A DNA stretch of 60,000 bases, from positions 24,306,001-24,366,000 of the forward strand of contig NC_079883.1 in assembly GCF_029227915.1 (NCBI RefSeq). The letters are read 5' to 3'. The notes under the pieces are model-generated. The model was given only the letters and a program-made list of their open reading frames with translations, was not told the origin of the DNA and searched no databases. Below, one piece after another: positions 33,405 through 44,399 of the stretch (the first letter of the stretch is position 1; each line of letters begins with the position of its first letter). The position numbers and the translations under genes are program-made. This DNA comes from Hydractinia symbiolongicarpus (taxonomy: Eukaryota; Cnidaria; Hydrozoa; Anthoathecata; Hydractiniidae).

Positions 33405-36400
33405 AAACTTTCACTAACTTGGGTGAAGGGTCTCCTTAAGAGACAAGAGAGGAGTTGAACGTCCTCCACCATACCTTAGTTTAAAGGGGCGATTGTGGAA
33501 GTCCCATGAAATGCCACATAGTGATGGTGTCACTTTAAAAAACACCCAGTCCGGTCTGTGAACGGTTGGCGCTAGGAAGGGCATCCAGCTGTAAAACAAT
33601 GCCAAAACTCTTTATTAATGGCCGTAAGAATAGTTAATCAGACAAACTGCGTAAACGGGGCTGGAACTCTAAGGAGTGAAGGTGTCGCGCACGGTAGGAC
33701 AGATGTCAGATGTGAGCATCGTCAGACCGTTACCCAGCTATCACATCACAAGGTAGATAACACTAGGTTGAGGATGGCTAGTGTAAATGTTGGTACTCTG
33801 AGAGGTAGAGCAGGTGAAGTAGTTGAAATGTTAGAACGTAGATCTGTTGATATGTGTTGTGTTTAGGAAGTTAGGTGGAGAGGAGCTTCAGTGAGATTTG
33901 TGGAAGGTAGGAGGGCAAGGTATAAGCTTTTTTGGATTGGTAATAGTGATGGATATGGAGGAGTTGGCATATTCGTTGCAGAGAAGTGGGTAGAAAAAGT
34001 AATAGATGTTATCCGTGTTAATAGTCGTGTTATAGTGATAAAGTTTTTGATAGGTAATAGGATTGTCACTTTTCTGTCAGTTTATGCTCCACAGTGGGGA
34101 CTCAGTGAGGAAGATAAAGATAAGTTTTATGATGAGTTAATAGCAGTCACATCAAAGTTTGGAGACACTGAACTTGTCATGGTGGGCGGCGACTTTAATG
34201 GTCATGTTGGGAAGTCATCTGAAGGTTATAGAGGTGTGCATGGAGGCTATGGATTTGGGAGCAGAAATAAGGAAGGGGAGAGATTGCTTGAGTTTGGAAT
34301 GGCAACGGACATGGTGGTTTGCAACACATCATTCAGTAAGAGACAGAGTAGGCTGACAACATATGAGTCAGGTGGTTGTAAGACACAGATAGATTACTTT
34401 TTGGTTAGAAAGTCAGACAAGAAAGTGGTGAAGGACGTGAAAGTTATATCGGGGGAAGAGTGTGTTTCCCAGCATAGGTTGCTGGTTTGTGATATTATCT
34501 TGAAGAGTGTCAGAGAAGCCAAGGGAAAGTACAGGCCCCGTCGAAAAGTCTGGAAGCTGAAGGAAGAGATTGTAGCAAGACAATTTAGTGCAAAAGTTCA
34601 GCAGTTAGCCTACAATAGTCAATGTGATAGTGACAATGTTGAAAGTACTTGGACTACTTTGAAGAATTGTCTTCTAGAAGCTTCTGATGATACCTGTGGG
34701 TGGACGAAAGGACCAGCTAGACATAGACAGACCTGGTGGTGCTATAATGAGGTTGACCAGTGTATAAAGGAAAAGAGGAAACTTTGGAAAGAGTGGAAGT
34801 CAGGTGGTAGTAAAAATATTTACTTAGAAGCTAAGCCGCGGGCTCGTACAGCAGTGTATAAGGCAAAATCAGAAGCAGAGAGAAACAGATTTGCAGATGT
34901 GTTAAGAAGGGAAGACCAGCGCAATGAGGTATTCAAGATAGCAAAGCAAATGAAGAAGACTAATCAAGATATTGTAAGTGAGAAGTGTATACGTAATGAT
35001 GAAGGTGTTTTGGCTAGCACAGAGGAGGAGAAAAGGGTAGCTTGGAAGAATCATTATCAGAGGTTGCTTAACACTGAGTTTGATTGGGACGAGGATAATT
35101 TGTCTGATGATGATGTCGTAGAAGGGCCAGCCATGCAGATCAAGACAGAATGGGTAGTGGAGGCTATTGGGAAAATGAAGATTGGCAAGGCTGCAGGAGT
35201 ATCGGGTATTGTTGCAGAGATGGTAAAAGCATCTGGATATATTGGAGTTGAGCTTATTACAAGTCTTGCTAACCAGATTATAAAGGATGGTGCTATTCCG
35301 AGTGAGTGGCAGTCGAGTGTAATAGTGAATTGTTTCAAGGGCAAGGGTGATGCATTAGAAAGGGGTAACTATAGAGGTTTGAAGTTGGTTGATCAAGTAA
35401 TGAAAGTTATTGAAAGAGTGATTGATAAGTTACTTAGAGAAAGAATTGATATAGATAAGATGCAATTTGGTTTTGTTCCAGGGCGTGGCACTACAGATGC
35501 AATATTTTTACTCAGACAGCTTCAGGAAAAGTATTTAGGAAAGAGAAAGAATCTCTATTTTGCCTTTGTAGATTTAGAGAAAGCTTTTGATAGAGTGCCA
35601 CGTAAAGTTATTTGGTGGGCTATGAGAAAATTAGGTGTGGATGAGTGGCTAGTTACGATGGTTCAGTCTATGTACAGAAATGCTAGAAGTCGTGTCAGGA
35701 TTAACGATTCACTTAGTGATGAATTTAGTGTAAATGTTGGTGTACATCAGGGTTCTGTACTTAGTCCTTTGTTGTTTATTCTAGTCTTAGAAGCGCTGTC
35801 GATGGAGTTCAGAACAGGTTGCCCATGGGAGTTATTGTATGCAGATGATTTGGTTCTCATAGCAGAGTCGATGGAAGAATTAGTTGAAAAGTTTGAGAAG
35901 TGGAAGAAAGGACTAGAAGAGAAAGGGCTGAAGGTAAACACAGCAAAGTCTAAAGTCATGATAAGTAGCATTGCAGCCAAGTGTGACCTTGTAGTTGGAA
36001 AGTGGCCTTGTGGAGTTTGCAGGAAAGGGGTTGGTAGTAACTCAATCTTTTGTCAGACTTGCAAGCATTGGGTACATAAGAAGTGCAGTAGTATTAGTGG
36101 AAGGTTAAGAGCTGGCATACAGTTTGTATGCAAGCGTTGCAAAGGTGAGATTATAGAGAATGAAGTATTTCCAGCTTTAATGATGTACAACAGTGGCTCG
36201 TTAGAGATAGTTAAGAACTTCTGTTACTTAGGTGATATGTTGGGCAGTGAAGGGGGTGTTGGAAGAAGTGTTACTTGCAGGATAGGTTCTGCTTGGAAAA
36301 AGCTTAGAGAGTTACTTCCTTTATTGACTAGCAGAGTCCTGTCAATTGAGGTAAAAGGTAGGTTGGATGAGGCCTGTGTAAGAAGTGTTATGTTGTACGG

Positions 36401-36837
36401 TAGTGAGACATGGGCAGTGAAGCAGGAAGATCTTGACTGTTTAGAAAGGAATGATATGAGAATGGTTAGGTGGATGTGTAATGTCAGTCTGAGAGACAGA
36501 AAGAGTTCAGATGAGCTAAGAAGCAGGCTAAGTCTCTGTAGAATTAAAGATGTTATCCAGATAAGAAGATTGAATTGGCTGGGGCACTTGGAAAGAATGG
36601 AGGAGGATAATTGGGTAAGAAAGTGTAAAGACTTGATAGTTCCTGGGGCAAAGCTTAGAGGCAGACCGAGAAAGACTTGGCAGGAGGTTATAAGGACAGA
36701 CTTGATAGAGAGGAAGTTGAGTTTAGATCTAACACAGTCTAGATCAGATTGGAAGAGGGTCATTATTATACCCCGTCCAACCCATGCTAGCATGGAAAAC
36801 GGACGTTAAGCCGAGAATGATGATGATGATGATGATA
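33405..36837 (+). mobile_element. RTE-like non-LTR retrotransposon, nearly full length
   Basis: The element has a 5' region (AGAAGGGCATCCAGCTGTAAAA-like sequence near 33577), an endonuclease-reverse transcriptase frame and a 3' end in a run of TGA/ATG repeats (36818-36836), a tail typical of RTE-type LINEs. It interrupts another repeat: GATAAACTTTCAC precedes it near 33400-33412 and recurs after it near 36990. Coding quality is high, so the insertion is recent. No clear target-site duplication was found by eye. Confidence 0.8.
33618..36809 (+). pseudogene. LINE endonuclease-reverse transcriptase, one in-frame nonsense codon
   Basis: One frame runs from about 33618 to the TAA at 36807-36809, broken only by TAG at 33864-33866. 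The endonuclease comes first (N-V-G-T-L-R-G-R, E-V-R-W, G-G-D-F-N-G-H-V-G, I-D-Y-F-L-V). The reverse transcriptase follows (F-V-P-G-R-G-T-T-D-A, V-D-L-E-K-A-F-D-R-V-P, H-Q-G-S-V-L-S-P and the catalytic Y-A-D-D at 35838-35849). A PHD-like C4HC3 finger lies at about 36004-36143 (C-G-V-C, C-Q-T-C-K-H-W-V-H-K-K-C, C-K-R-C). A conserved C-terminal part follows (W-L-G-H-L-E-R-M, G-R-P-R-K-T-W). The TAG falls in the endonuclease, so this copy is probably inactive unless translation restarts downstream. Confidence 0.88.
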
Positions 36838-36839
36838 AC

Positions 36840-38106
36840 AAGGATTTTTCAGTTAGAAAAAACTTCTAAATTCTTAGCATAATTGAAAATGTTATAAATT
36901 TTCTTTCTTGAAATAAGATTTCTAAGTATTTTGTGCATAGCTTAGTGGATAAACTTTTGCGAATGAAGAAACTCGCACATTTTCACTAGATAAACTTTCA
37001 CGAAAATAGCGAAAACCCGCGAATGTTTCTCTCGCGAAAGTTTTTCCAATTAAAGTATGCAAGATGCTTATTTGAAAAATAATGTATTGTGCATTTTATG
37101 ATCAAAAGACCAAGCAAACCTCTTCTGAACCCTGAAAGGACACTAACCAAACATTTTTCTGACAAGCCTTGTTGCTAAATTGTTAAATTAACTCTGCCAG
37201 GAGGTCAAAAATAAAGTTGCGTGCAATTGTTTGTAGTGCAGAATAATTTGGTTATCATTGTTATAGTCTTCTTGAAAATGACTAATTGCATTACATAAAA
37301 TTAGTTTTTAACTTGTTTCTTTTTTAAAAATAAGTTTCTAAAGGGTTAAAAAGAAAGGTTTATTTTCTTTCCCCAAAAATACTTTCAGCATTGGCATAGG
37401 TTTATTTTCTTTCTCCAACAATACTTTCAACATTAGCATGAAACCCCTCTCCCTTCCCCCTCCCTCCTTCCATTTTCAGCAAAGAGACAGTACATTGAAT
37501 ACAGTTTGCTGCAAAAATATTAACAACAAGAAGCAATTGAGGAGTAAGGACACTATTATAGCTATTTCAATCGTGTTTTAAGTTAGCTATAATTGCTAAT
37601 GCTACTTGGAACTCTAATTTTTTTAATAAGAATACTATTTATAACCTTTCTCCCAATTGAAAACTGATGGACAGAAATCAGATCGAAGATCTTTGTTTAC
37701 TTTCTCTGTCATGCACCATATGTTTGAAATGTGTGTGCAGAAGGTACCGTGGATGCTTGACTTCTAAGAAACGTCTCACGAAAGACCGTGTATATTCGGA
37801 CGGCTGTGCATGTTAAAGATCAAATGCAAAAATAAAAAAACGTAATACTTATTAAAAAATGCTACCTTCTTACTCTGTTGTATTATTCCAAAATTATCTA
37901 AAAACCCGTAGAAATATCCACATCTGTTTTACGATGTAAAAAGCTCCACTATCTGGCCATGATGGTTCGTGTATATCGAGCTTGCTAAATTATTATATTC
38001 TCACTCCCCAAAACTATGGTCAGGGAGTTCGTTTGAAATTTAGTTTAGTAAGTTGGCCCATTATTTACAAAAGACCTGCCCAAAGTTTTTGATTCCAAGA
38101 CAAACA
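36840..38106. other. Non-coding spacer before the chromodomain gene
   Basis: It contains the second part of the repeat split by the LINE (CGCGAAAGTTTTTCC near 37030) and two near-identical short blocks (GGTTTATTTTCTTTC...AATACTTTCA near 37357 and 37398). No coding region is supported. The promoter of the gene at 38107 should lie in its right part. Confidence 0.5.
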
Positions 38107-41100
38107 ATGGAGGAAGCGATAGCCCTAGATAGCATTCAAGCGATTGCTGCAAGTTTTGGTGCCTCGTTTGATGCAGAAAAGATTATCGATACCGTGCTTG
38201 AAAAGGTATTAGCAGATTATAGTTTGTAGCAGGTTTGCTGCAACTTCAATGTCATTGTTCCAGTCACGATACAGTTTCTGAGAACCCGTCCACTTTTTCA
38301 TTCTGTTTCTTCACTTACTTGCAAGCTCACTAAAAATACCTTTCACTTTCGTTACTGCCAATGACAGGTCTGTATTCTTTAGGGTAGGGATTTAAGAAAA
38401 AACACATTGTTCACACTCTTGCAACTCTTAATAAACCCAGGGAGATTTAAAGAGAGAAGGAGATACATCTCAGAAACGTCCATTTAAATTCTATTCAAAT
38501 TTATTTTGTTTATGTGTTCCTTTAAACCCATCACGGCGCCGCTTTTGCTGTATTTTTACATGCCAAAGTGAGACAAGTGTTTTAACGACAAAGCAGAAGT
38601 CAAAAAACGTATTAAGAACTATACCCAACATAAATAAAACACATGGCTCTGTTGAGCTATAAGAATTAATGCTGGAGAAGTTTATATTATCCCCACTTGC
38701 AAAACGATTCAGCTGGTATTTGGAGCTTAAAATGTGTAAATTGTTGCCCCCAGATATGATATAATTTTATATCTTGTAGATATTTCTGTATGTTCCCTCC
38801 TAGCACAGCGTCAGTTAAAAAATTTTTAAAAATATTACTGCAGTAGGGGTTGCATATTAGTACATATTTTTGTCTTCAAAGTAGATAGATAGATAAATGT
38901 GCATATTTTACATGGCTAGCCTCACAAATATCGAGGGATATACCCTGTCTATTATTTCCAGGAGGGGCCATGGCTTAGATGGAGAGTCCTAGAGTATTTA
39001 ATGCTCATTTTGAGCGACGCAGACCCAATTAGGGCCCGCGCTCTACTAGACAACTCCCGGCAACATCCAACGGCCCACACAGTGTGCCATCTTCCCAATT
39101 TTCCTCACATGGCTTGCGTTAACCCGGGGCTATGGTAACATTCACTCGCCCATGTTGAATCGCCGTCAAGAGGAAATTATTGAAAGTTATTGAATTTTCG
39201 GTATAGAATCGGTGTTCAGTGGCTATTGTTTCTTTCATAGAACAAAAGAAAATATTATTCATTCGTTACTATCTCTAATTATGTGTTTTTATTTTCTAAC
39301 ATTGTTTTTATATATATCTTTATGTTACCATAATTTTCCACATATTCTGCTGTTTTTAACTTATTTTTTGCATATACCACCAGAAATGTTTAAAAACTGA
39401 TTTTAAACGATCAAATACAAAGCAAACAAGTTTTTACCGCTAGTAAAATAATTTATGATTATGCAGAAATAACAATGAGCAACAGTTACTTTTATAATTT
39501 ACGCGCAAGATTTTAAAAAATTTTGTTTACAAAACTGAATTTGAAAACAATAAACAAACCTGTAAATCGGCAACGGATGGTTCTAATAGAAACTGAGATG
39601 TATCTCCTTCTCCCTTTAAACCTTCTTGATAAAACACAGGCCTATCATTATTGTTCTATTTTTTATTTTTTCAATAAATTATTTTGAACTTGAACTATAT
39701 TTTTATCTTTCCATCATTAGATCTTTTTGTTGTGTTTAATTTTCCAAATCATTTTATAGTTAATTTATCTGTGGGTAAGAAATTTTATTAAAATCTTTAT
39801 CTTTGCTTGTTTGTTTCAATGGGATGTATCACACTTTAGATGATATTAGTGCTATGTACAAAATGTTATTGTACCCCTAAAAATATACTTTATGTAAAAG
39901 GACTCCATTAAACTTAAATTGGTGATTCAATATGGGCAAGTGAATGAATGTTAGGGAAATTGAAGAGATGGCACATTGGGTGGGCTGTTTGATATTGCAG
40001 GGAGTAGTCTGGTAGAGAGCGGACCCTAATTGAGTCTGCATAGCTCAAATTGAGCATTAAATAATAGGTATATATATTCCTCGATGACTCAGACTTTCTT
40101 GTACATGTTTTTCTCAAGCCTAACTATTCAGCTTAATATTGTAAAACGAAAGCAATTTCTATTCCATCATCAGGATTTTTTTTTACTATCATTTTTTGAT
40201 AGGTATAGGAAAGGCTACTGAAGTCTCATTTAAATGCTAAAATTAATTCAAAACACTCTCTAACGGAGTCAGGGAAACGTCACATAATACTTCAAGCAAA
40301 AATCATTTTATCCAATTTTCCTTACCCGTGTCTTGTTGAAATTGTTAAAGCCCCTGGGTTTCTTGTTTAGCTTAAAACATACTATTGAATTTGCTATCAA
40401 TTTGCTTTAATTGCTATCAAATTAAACCTCCTTGGGCATATTAAAAACATATGCAGAAAAAATTTATTATGTAATATGCAAGTGGAAAACAAATGGCTCC
40501 ACAAGTACACATTGGATTTATTCGCTTCTTAGATGTGGCAATACAAGCGGAGACCATACCACAAACTATGGCAGATGATTTATGCTAAGTGCGTCCTCTA
40601 AACCAAACCATCCTTAGGGGTTCCATTTTTGCATTCTAAGAATCCATTAAATTTTTTGTATATGTTTAATAATGCTTAAAGTAACTATATATAAGATTAT
40701 ATTGAAGAAGAACTACTTTGTTCATCACTAACAAACTGCCAAGCAGTGAGCGGGATTTGATCCGCAGTCCCCAGAAAACATCCGTATTTCATTCTGTTGA
40801 GAATGAAATACGGATGTGCTATGATAAATATTCACCTATATGTATAGAAACCATTCGGATAAACTATCTGAGTTCATCACTAACATATTGCCGCACTTAG
40901 TGTAGTGGGTTCATCTGCGCCTCCTAGTTCTTGGGACCGCGGATCGAATCCCACTCACTGCTTGGCAGTTTGTTAGTGATGAACAAAGTAGTTCTTCTTC
41001 AATATGACTTACACGCATTATACTCGCCCGTCATGATCAGAGGTCTGATCGGGGTGAAACATTCTCTGTTGAGAATAAAATATGGATGTGCTATGATAAA

Positions 41101-44100
41101 TATTCACCTATATGTAAATATAAGATTCTTTGTATGTATTTAATAAGGCTTAAAGTAGCTATATATAATCTTCAGTTACAAAGTTATTTAATGTTCCATG
41201 CTACAAAGTTGTGTGTGTTGTGCAGCTGTTTTTTCCTATCTGAGATAAACATGTGCCATACTTTTGTCTTACAGGATGGTACAAGATATTATAAAGTGAG
41301 ATGGGTTAAGTATTCGTGGGAACCTGCAGCAAGTTTTACTCATTTGGAACATCTTATTCGTGAATTTTGGAATCAATTTGGCCAGACTCCTGAAACCTTA
41401 CAAAATGTTGCAAACAAGGTACATGTACATGTGTAAAATGACAGAAACCTTTTGAATACCTGAGGGGATTAATTTTCGCAAATTTTACAATTAGCCAGTT
41501 TTACAATAATTTTTGCCGGAACTTGTGGACTTTGCAAATTTTTGTCCATTTTGCGAATATTAATTCCTGCAAAAAATATTTTGCGGGAATTAATCTGCTA
41601 TTTCTGCTATTTTTTTAATTTTTTTAAAATAATTTACAATAATTTTTTTCGTCTGATTTACCTAGAAAGGCGTATAATATATAAGTGAAGCTCTATTTCA
41701 GCAATATTATTTAATGTCTTCTACATAAGGCCTGCAAGATTTTATTTTTAAAGAATTGCTCGCGATAGTTAGTTCTGAACATTTATCAACATCTACAAAT
41801 AATAGCTTGCTATAAAAAGAAAAATATTTAGTGATTCACACAAGCCATTTGGAAATGTAAAAACAAAATGTTCGGTAACACCATTTCGGGGCTGTTCAAA
41901 ATTTTAACGATTTTTGCGGAATATATCTCTAATGGTTTGTCCTTCAACAGTTGTTGTTGTTTTTTTGTAGAGACAAATCACGCCAAGTAAAATCTCGCTT
42001 ACCCAGGAATTACCAACACAGGTGCAATCGTCAACAGATGAGCCAGGCATAGCATCAATTCTTACGTCGAACCCCATCGCCGATAACATAACACAAGTGC
42101 AATCGGCAGACACATTGCAGATTCAACCTTCTGCTATCCAAATCCCAACCTCGTTTACTCATTTGACAGCGTTATCAGCTGCTGTAACACCACAACATGT
42201 TGAGATCATGCCGCAAATTCAACAGATACCTTTGGCGGAACCAATACAGCAAGCCTCACAAGGTAGATTTATCTTCACTAATTTCGTGTGAATTGTGTCT
42301 CTTTTGCTTTACTTTACTTTTTGACTGACTATACACCTTTCCCGAATTAGTTTTCTTTGATGTATATACCACTGCTATTTCTCAACTTGTCAAAAAAAAT
42401 GAATGTGATTTTTGAGATTATCACCCAAAACTTGATAAACTTTAGATGTATACAGCAAACAAACAGTGTTTTTAATTTTGTACTAATTGACTTCAGCTTG
42501 AAACAGAAGCTTATTCGTACAAGTAGAAAAATAAGAAGACTTTGACCGTAACATTACCACCAAAAAAGCATTTTAATATGCCCAATTAAGTTGAAAATTT
42601 ATACACACACCAATTCAATGATAATGAATATGATCTTAAAGCCAAAACATCAAAATCGCATAATTTTTAAAAACATGCAATTCGGGCAACATGCATTGAC
42701 TGTCTATCCTTGTTATATGTTGTTACGCAGGTTTAAATGATGGTAACCCGACTATGAAGATGATTCCAGATAAAAGAACGCGTGGTTCTGGCTCAACCAA
42801 GAAGCGACGAAAAATACCTGGAAACTGTCCTATTTGTGGGAAATTTTTTAAGTCTACCACAAATATTGCAGCACACAAGAAGCTTCACACAGAAGAACGA
42901 CAGTACCACTGTCAAGAATGTGGGAAAAAGTTCCGACGGAAGTTGCATTTAAGCCGTCATCTGGAGTCGCATGCCGGCATCAAAAGTTTTGTCTGCGGTA
43001 TCTGTGGTGCATCCTTTAGCAGTAAATGGTAGACTTCGTTGTTTCATACTTGTTTTAAATTTTTTCCGTTCTTTGTTTTTATTTTAGTTTGTGCCGTCTT
43101 AATTGTCAAACGTTGTGTTTTCATTTGTTCATTATTTCTTACATTTTTTAATGATTTTCTAATTATGTACTTTTGCGTGTTTCAATCGTTTGTCCTACCG
43201 ATTTCTTATTTGTTCGTTTGTGTATGTGTTCTTTAATTAACTCTTGTTCTCAATTTTTTTGTTGCGTTGTTTCGTTTTTCCGTCCGTGTTCTCTCTTCAA
43301 AGTTCCATTTTTATCTTGAAAGCTGTTCCCTACTTGAAGAATCACAATAGAAAGTAACTAGTCGGTGGCCTGTGGATAAATTCACGGGATCACCCGTTCC
43401 TTGTTTACCGCATTTCGTGCGTCTCGCTACTTGCGGTACCATTTTGCGCAGAGACAAACTGAATACGGCTATTATAAATATAGAGGCGTTGTGATTACTT
43501 TTTAGGTACATGCAGGCTCATGCAGTTATACACACGGGAGATAAGCCTTTTGAGTGCGACACGTGTCAAAAGCGTTTCAACAACAAAGCTAATTTAAATA
43601 AACACAAACTCATCCATGCGAACAAACGGCCATTTGTTTGTAATATATGCGGCCACACCTATCGTCAGAGTTACGATTTGAAACGACACATGACCACGCA
43701 TTCAGAAGCTAAAGACCATGCTTGTGAACAATGTGGAAAAACCTTTGCGCGTAGGACATACCTCCAGAGACATTTACTAACTCATAATGGAGAGAAAAAG
43801 TTTGCTTGCACGCTATGCAACCGAAAGTTTTTCCAAAAAGGTCACTTAAACTTTCATATGAAACAACATAAAGACAAAATTCGGATAAGCGAGACTAACA
43901 TGTCACAAAAATCCGTTCTCTCAAATATATCAGTATTGAGTGTTCTGCAAAAAGTTAGTCATCCACCTGTAAATAATATATCTCATATAAACAACCAATC
44001 GCAGGGGAGAGAATTAACTAATTGTACTTCAGAAACAAGCACAGCCTCGTCGAAAAATAGTGATCAAGTAACTGAAATGTTCGAAGGAGCAGTCGACGCA

Positions 44101-44373
44101 CAAGACCGATTAACAGGTGTACATTCAATCCACACTGGTGCAATCTCAACTGAAAGCGAGTCTAGTCTGATTACGCAAAAAGAGGGAATCGTAACCGTCG
44201 TCGGTAAGATTGATCACGTGGAAGACGGAAAGAAAAATGAGAACAACATGAACGCGTCTTCTCCAACTAATGGTCCTTCAACAAAATCAGAAGAAACGTA
44301 TTTTACCGAACCGCAGAATGGAATATTGGAGTTTTCCAATTCCAATCAAGTAGTGCATATGTATTTATCGTAA
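38107..44373 (+). CDS. Chromodomain protein with seven C2H2 zinc fingers
   Basis: Exons 38107-38205, 41275-41418, 41971-42262, 42731-43028 and 43506-44373 join in phase to 566 residues. Residues 1-33 include the chromodomain start (F-D-A-E-K-I-I-D-T-V-L-E-K). Exon 2 continues D-G-T-R-Y-Y-K-V-R-W-V-K-Y, S-W-E-P-A and L-I-R-E-F-W, the aromatic and W-E-P signature of the fold. Exon 3 is a Gln/Thr/Pro-rich linker. Exons 4 and 5 encode seven C2H2 fingers; the third is completed across the splice (C-G-I-C-G-A-S-F..W-Y-M-Q-A-H-A-V-I-H). A Ser/Thr-rich tail ends H-M-Y-L-S. Chromodomains usually read methyl-lysine or help retroelement integrases target chromatin; fingers bind DNA. The 3-kb first intron is full of repeats. 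Confidence 0.83.
38430..38730 (-). repeat. Interspersed repeat copy in the first intron (minus orientation)
   Basis: Its reverse complement contains ATACCAGCTGAATCGTTTTG, CAGAGCCATGTGTTTTATTT and, further on, GATGTATCTCCTTCTCTCTTT. The first two match 53630-53730 on the plus strand. The last matches 39592-39615 and 55257-55275. Confidence 0.65.
38950..39190 (+). repeat. Interspersed repeat copy, partner of 39920-40090
   Basis: TATTTAATGCTCATTTTGAG, CCCAATTAGGGCCCGCGCTC and GTGCCATCTTCCCAATTTTCC match the reverse complement of 39920-40090 with about 15-20% differences by eye. The family may be tRNA-related or a DNA element; the class is not settled. Confidence 0.65.
39580..39700 (+). repeat. 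3' end of an interspersed repeat with ATGTATCTCCTT motif
   Basis: AACTGAGATGTATCTCCTTC...CTTTAAACCTTCTTGAT is shared with 55250-55295 and, inverted, with 38430-38480. It ends in AATAAATTATTTTGAACTTG, which looks like a retroelement 3' end. Confidence 0.55.
39920..40090 (-). repeat. Interspersed repeat copy, inverted partner of 38950-39190
   Basis: The reverse complement shows TATTTAATGCTCAATTTGAG, CTCAATTAGGGTCCGCTCTC and GTGCCATCTCTTCAATTTCC, aligning with 38993-39110. The two copies could form a 1-kb stem-loop in the pre-mRNA. Confidence 0.65.
40704..41130 (+). repeat. Fold-back repeat with tRNA-like pol III boxes (long copy)
   Basis: ATTGAAGAAGAACTACTTTG... through CAAGCAGTGAGCGGGAT (40704-40760) is inverted at about 40943-41003. 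Inside the right half is an A-box-like TAGTGTAGTGG (near 40897) and, 45 bases on, a B-box-like GGATCGAATCC (near 40939), the tRNA promoter layout. The unit CGGATGTGCTATGATAAATATTCACCTATATGT follows both halves. A shorter copy is at 2397-2645. Confidence 0.75.
41467..41595. repeat. 129-bp MITE-like inverted repeat
   Basis: GATTAATTTTCGCAAA at the left end is mirrored by TTTTGCGGGAATTAATC at the right end, with two differences. It lies in the second intron of the chromodomain gene. Confidence 0.6.
43358..43475 (-). mobile_element. Helitron-like 3' terminus (minus strand)
   Basis: On the minus strand it reads AATAGCCGTATTCAGTTTGTC, AAAATGGTACCGC, an imperfect hairpin CCCGTGAA/TTTA/TCCACAGG and CACCGACTAG followed by T. 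It is in the last intron of the chromodomain gene and matches the ends at 20274 and 53099. Confidence 0.55.
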
Positions 44374-44385
44374 GTTAAAATCGTA

Positions 44386-44395
44386 AATAAATAAA
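44386..44395 (+). terminator. Overlapping poly(A) signals of the chromodomain-C2H2 gene
   Basis: AATAAA occurs at 44386-44391 and 44390-44395, 13 bases after the stop at 44373. Confidence 0.6.
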
Positions 44396-44399
44396 ATAT

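Noticed and set aside
36224-36793. 189-codon minus-strand frame
   Set aside because: Shadow of the LINE C-terminal coding sequence.
40890-40960. Functional tRNA gene
   Set aside because: A- and B-box-like motifs are present but the cloverleaf does not close, and the sequence is part of a fold-back repeat.
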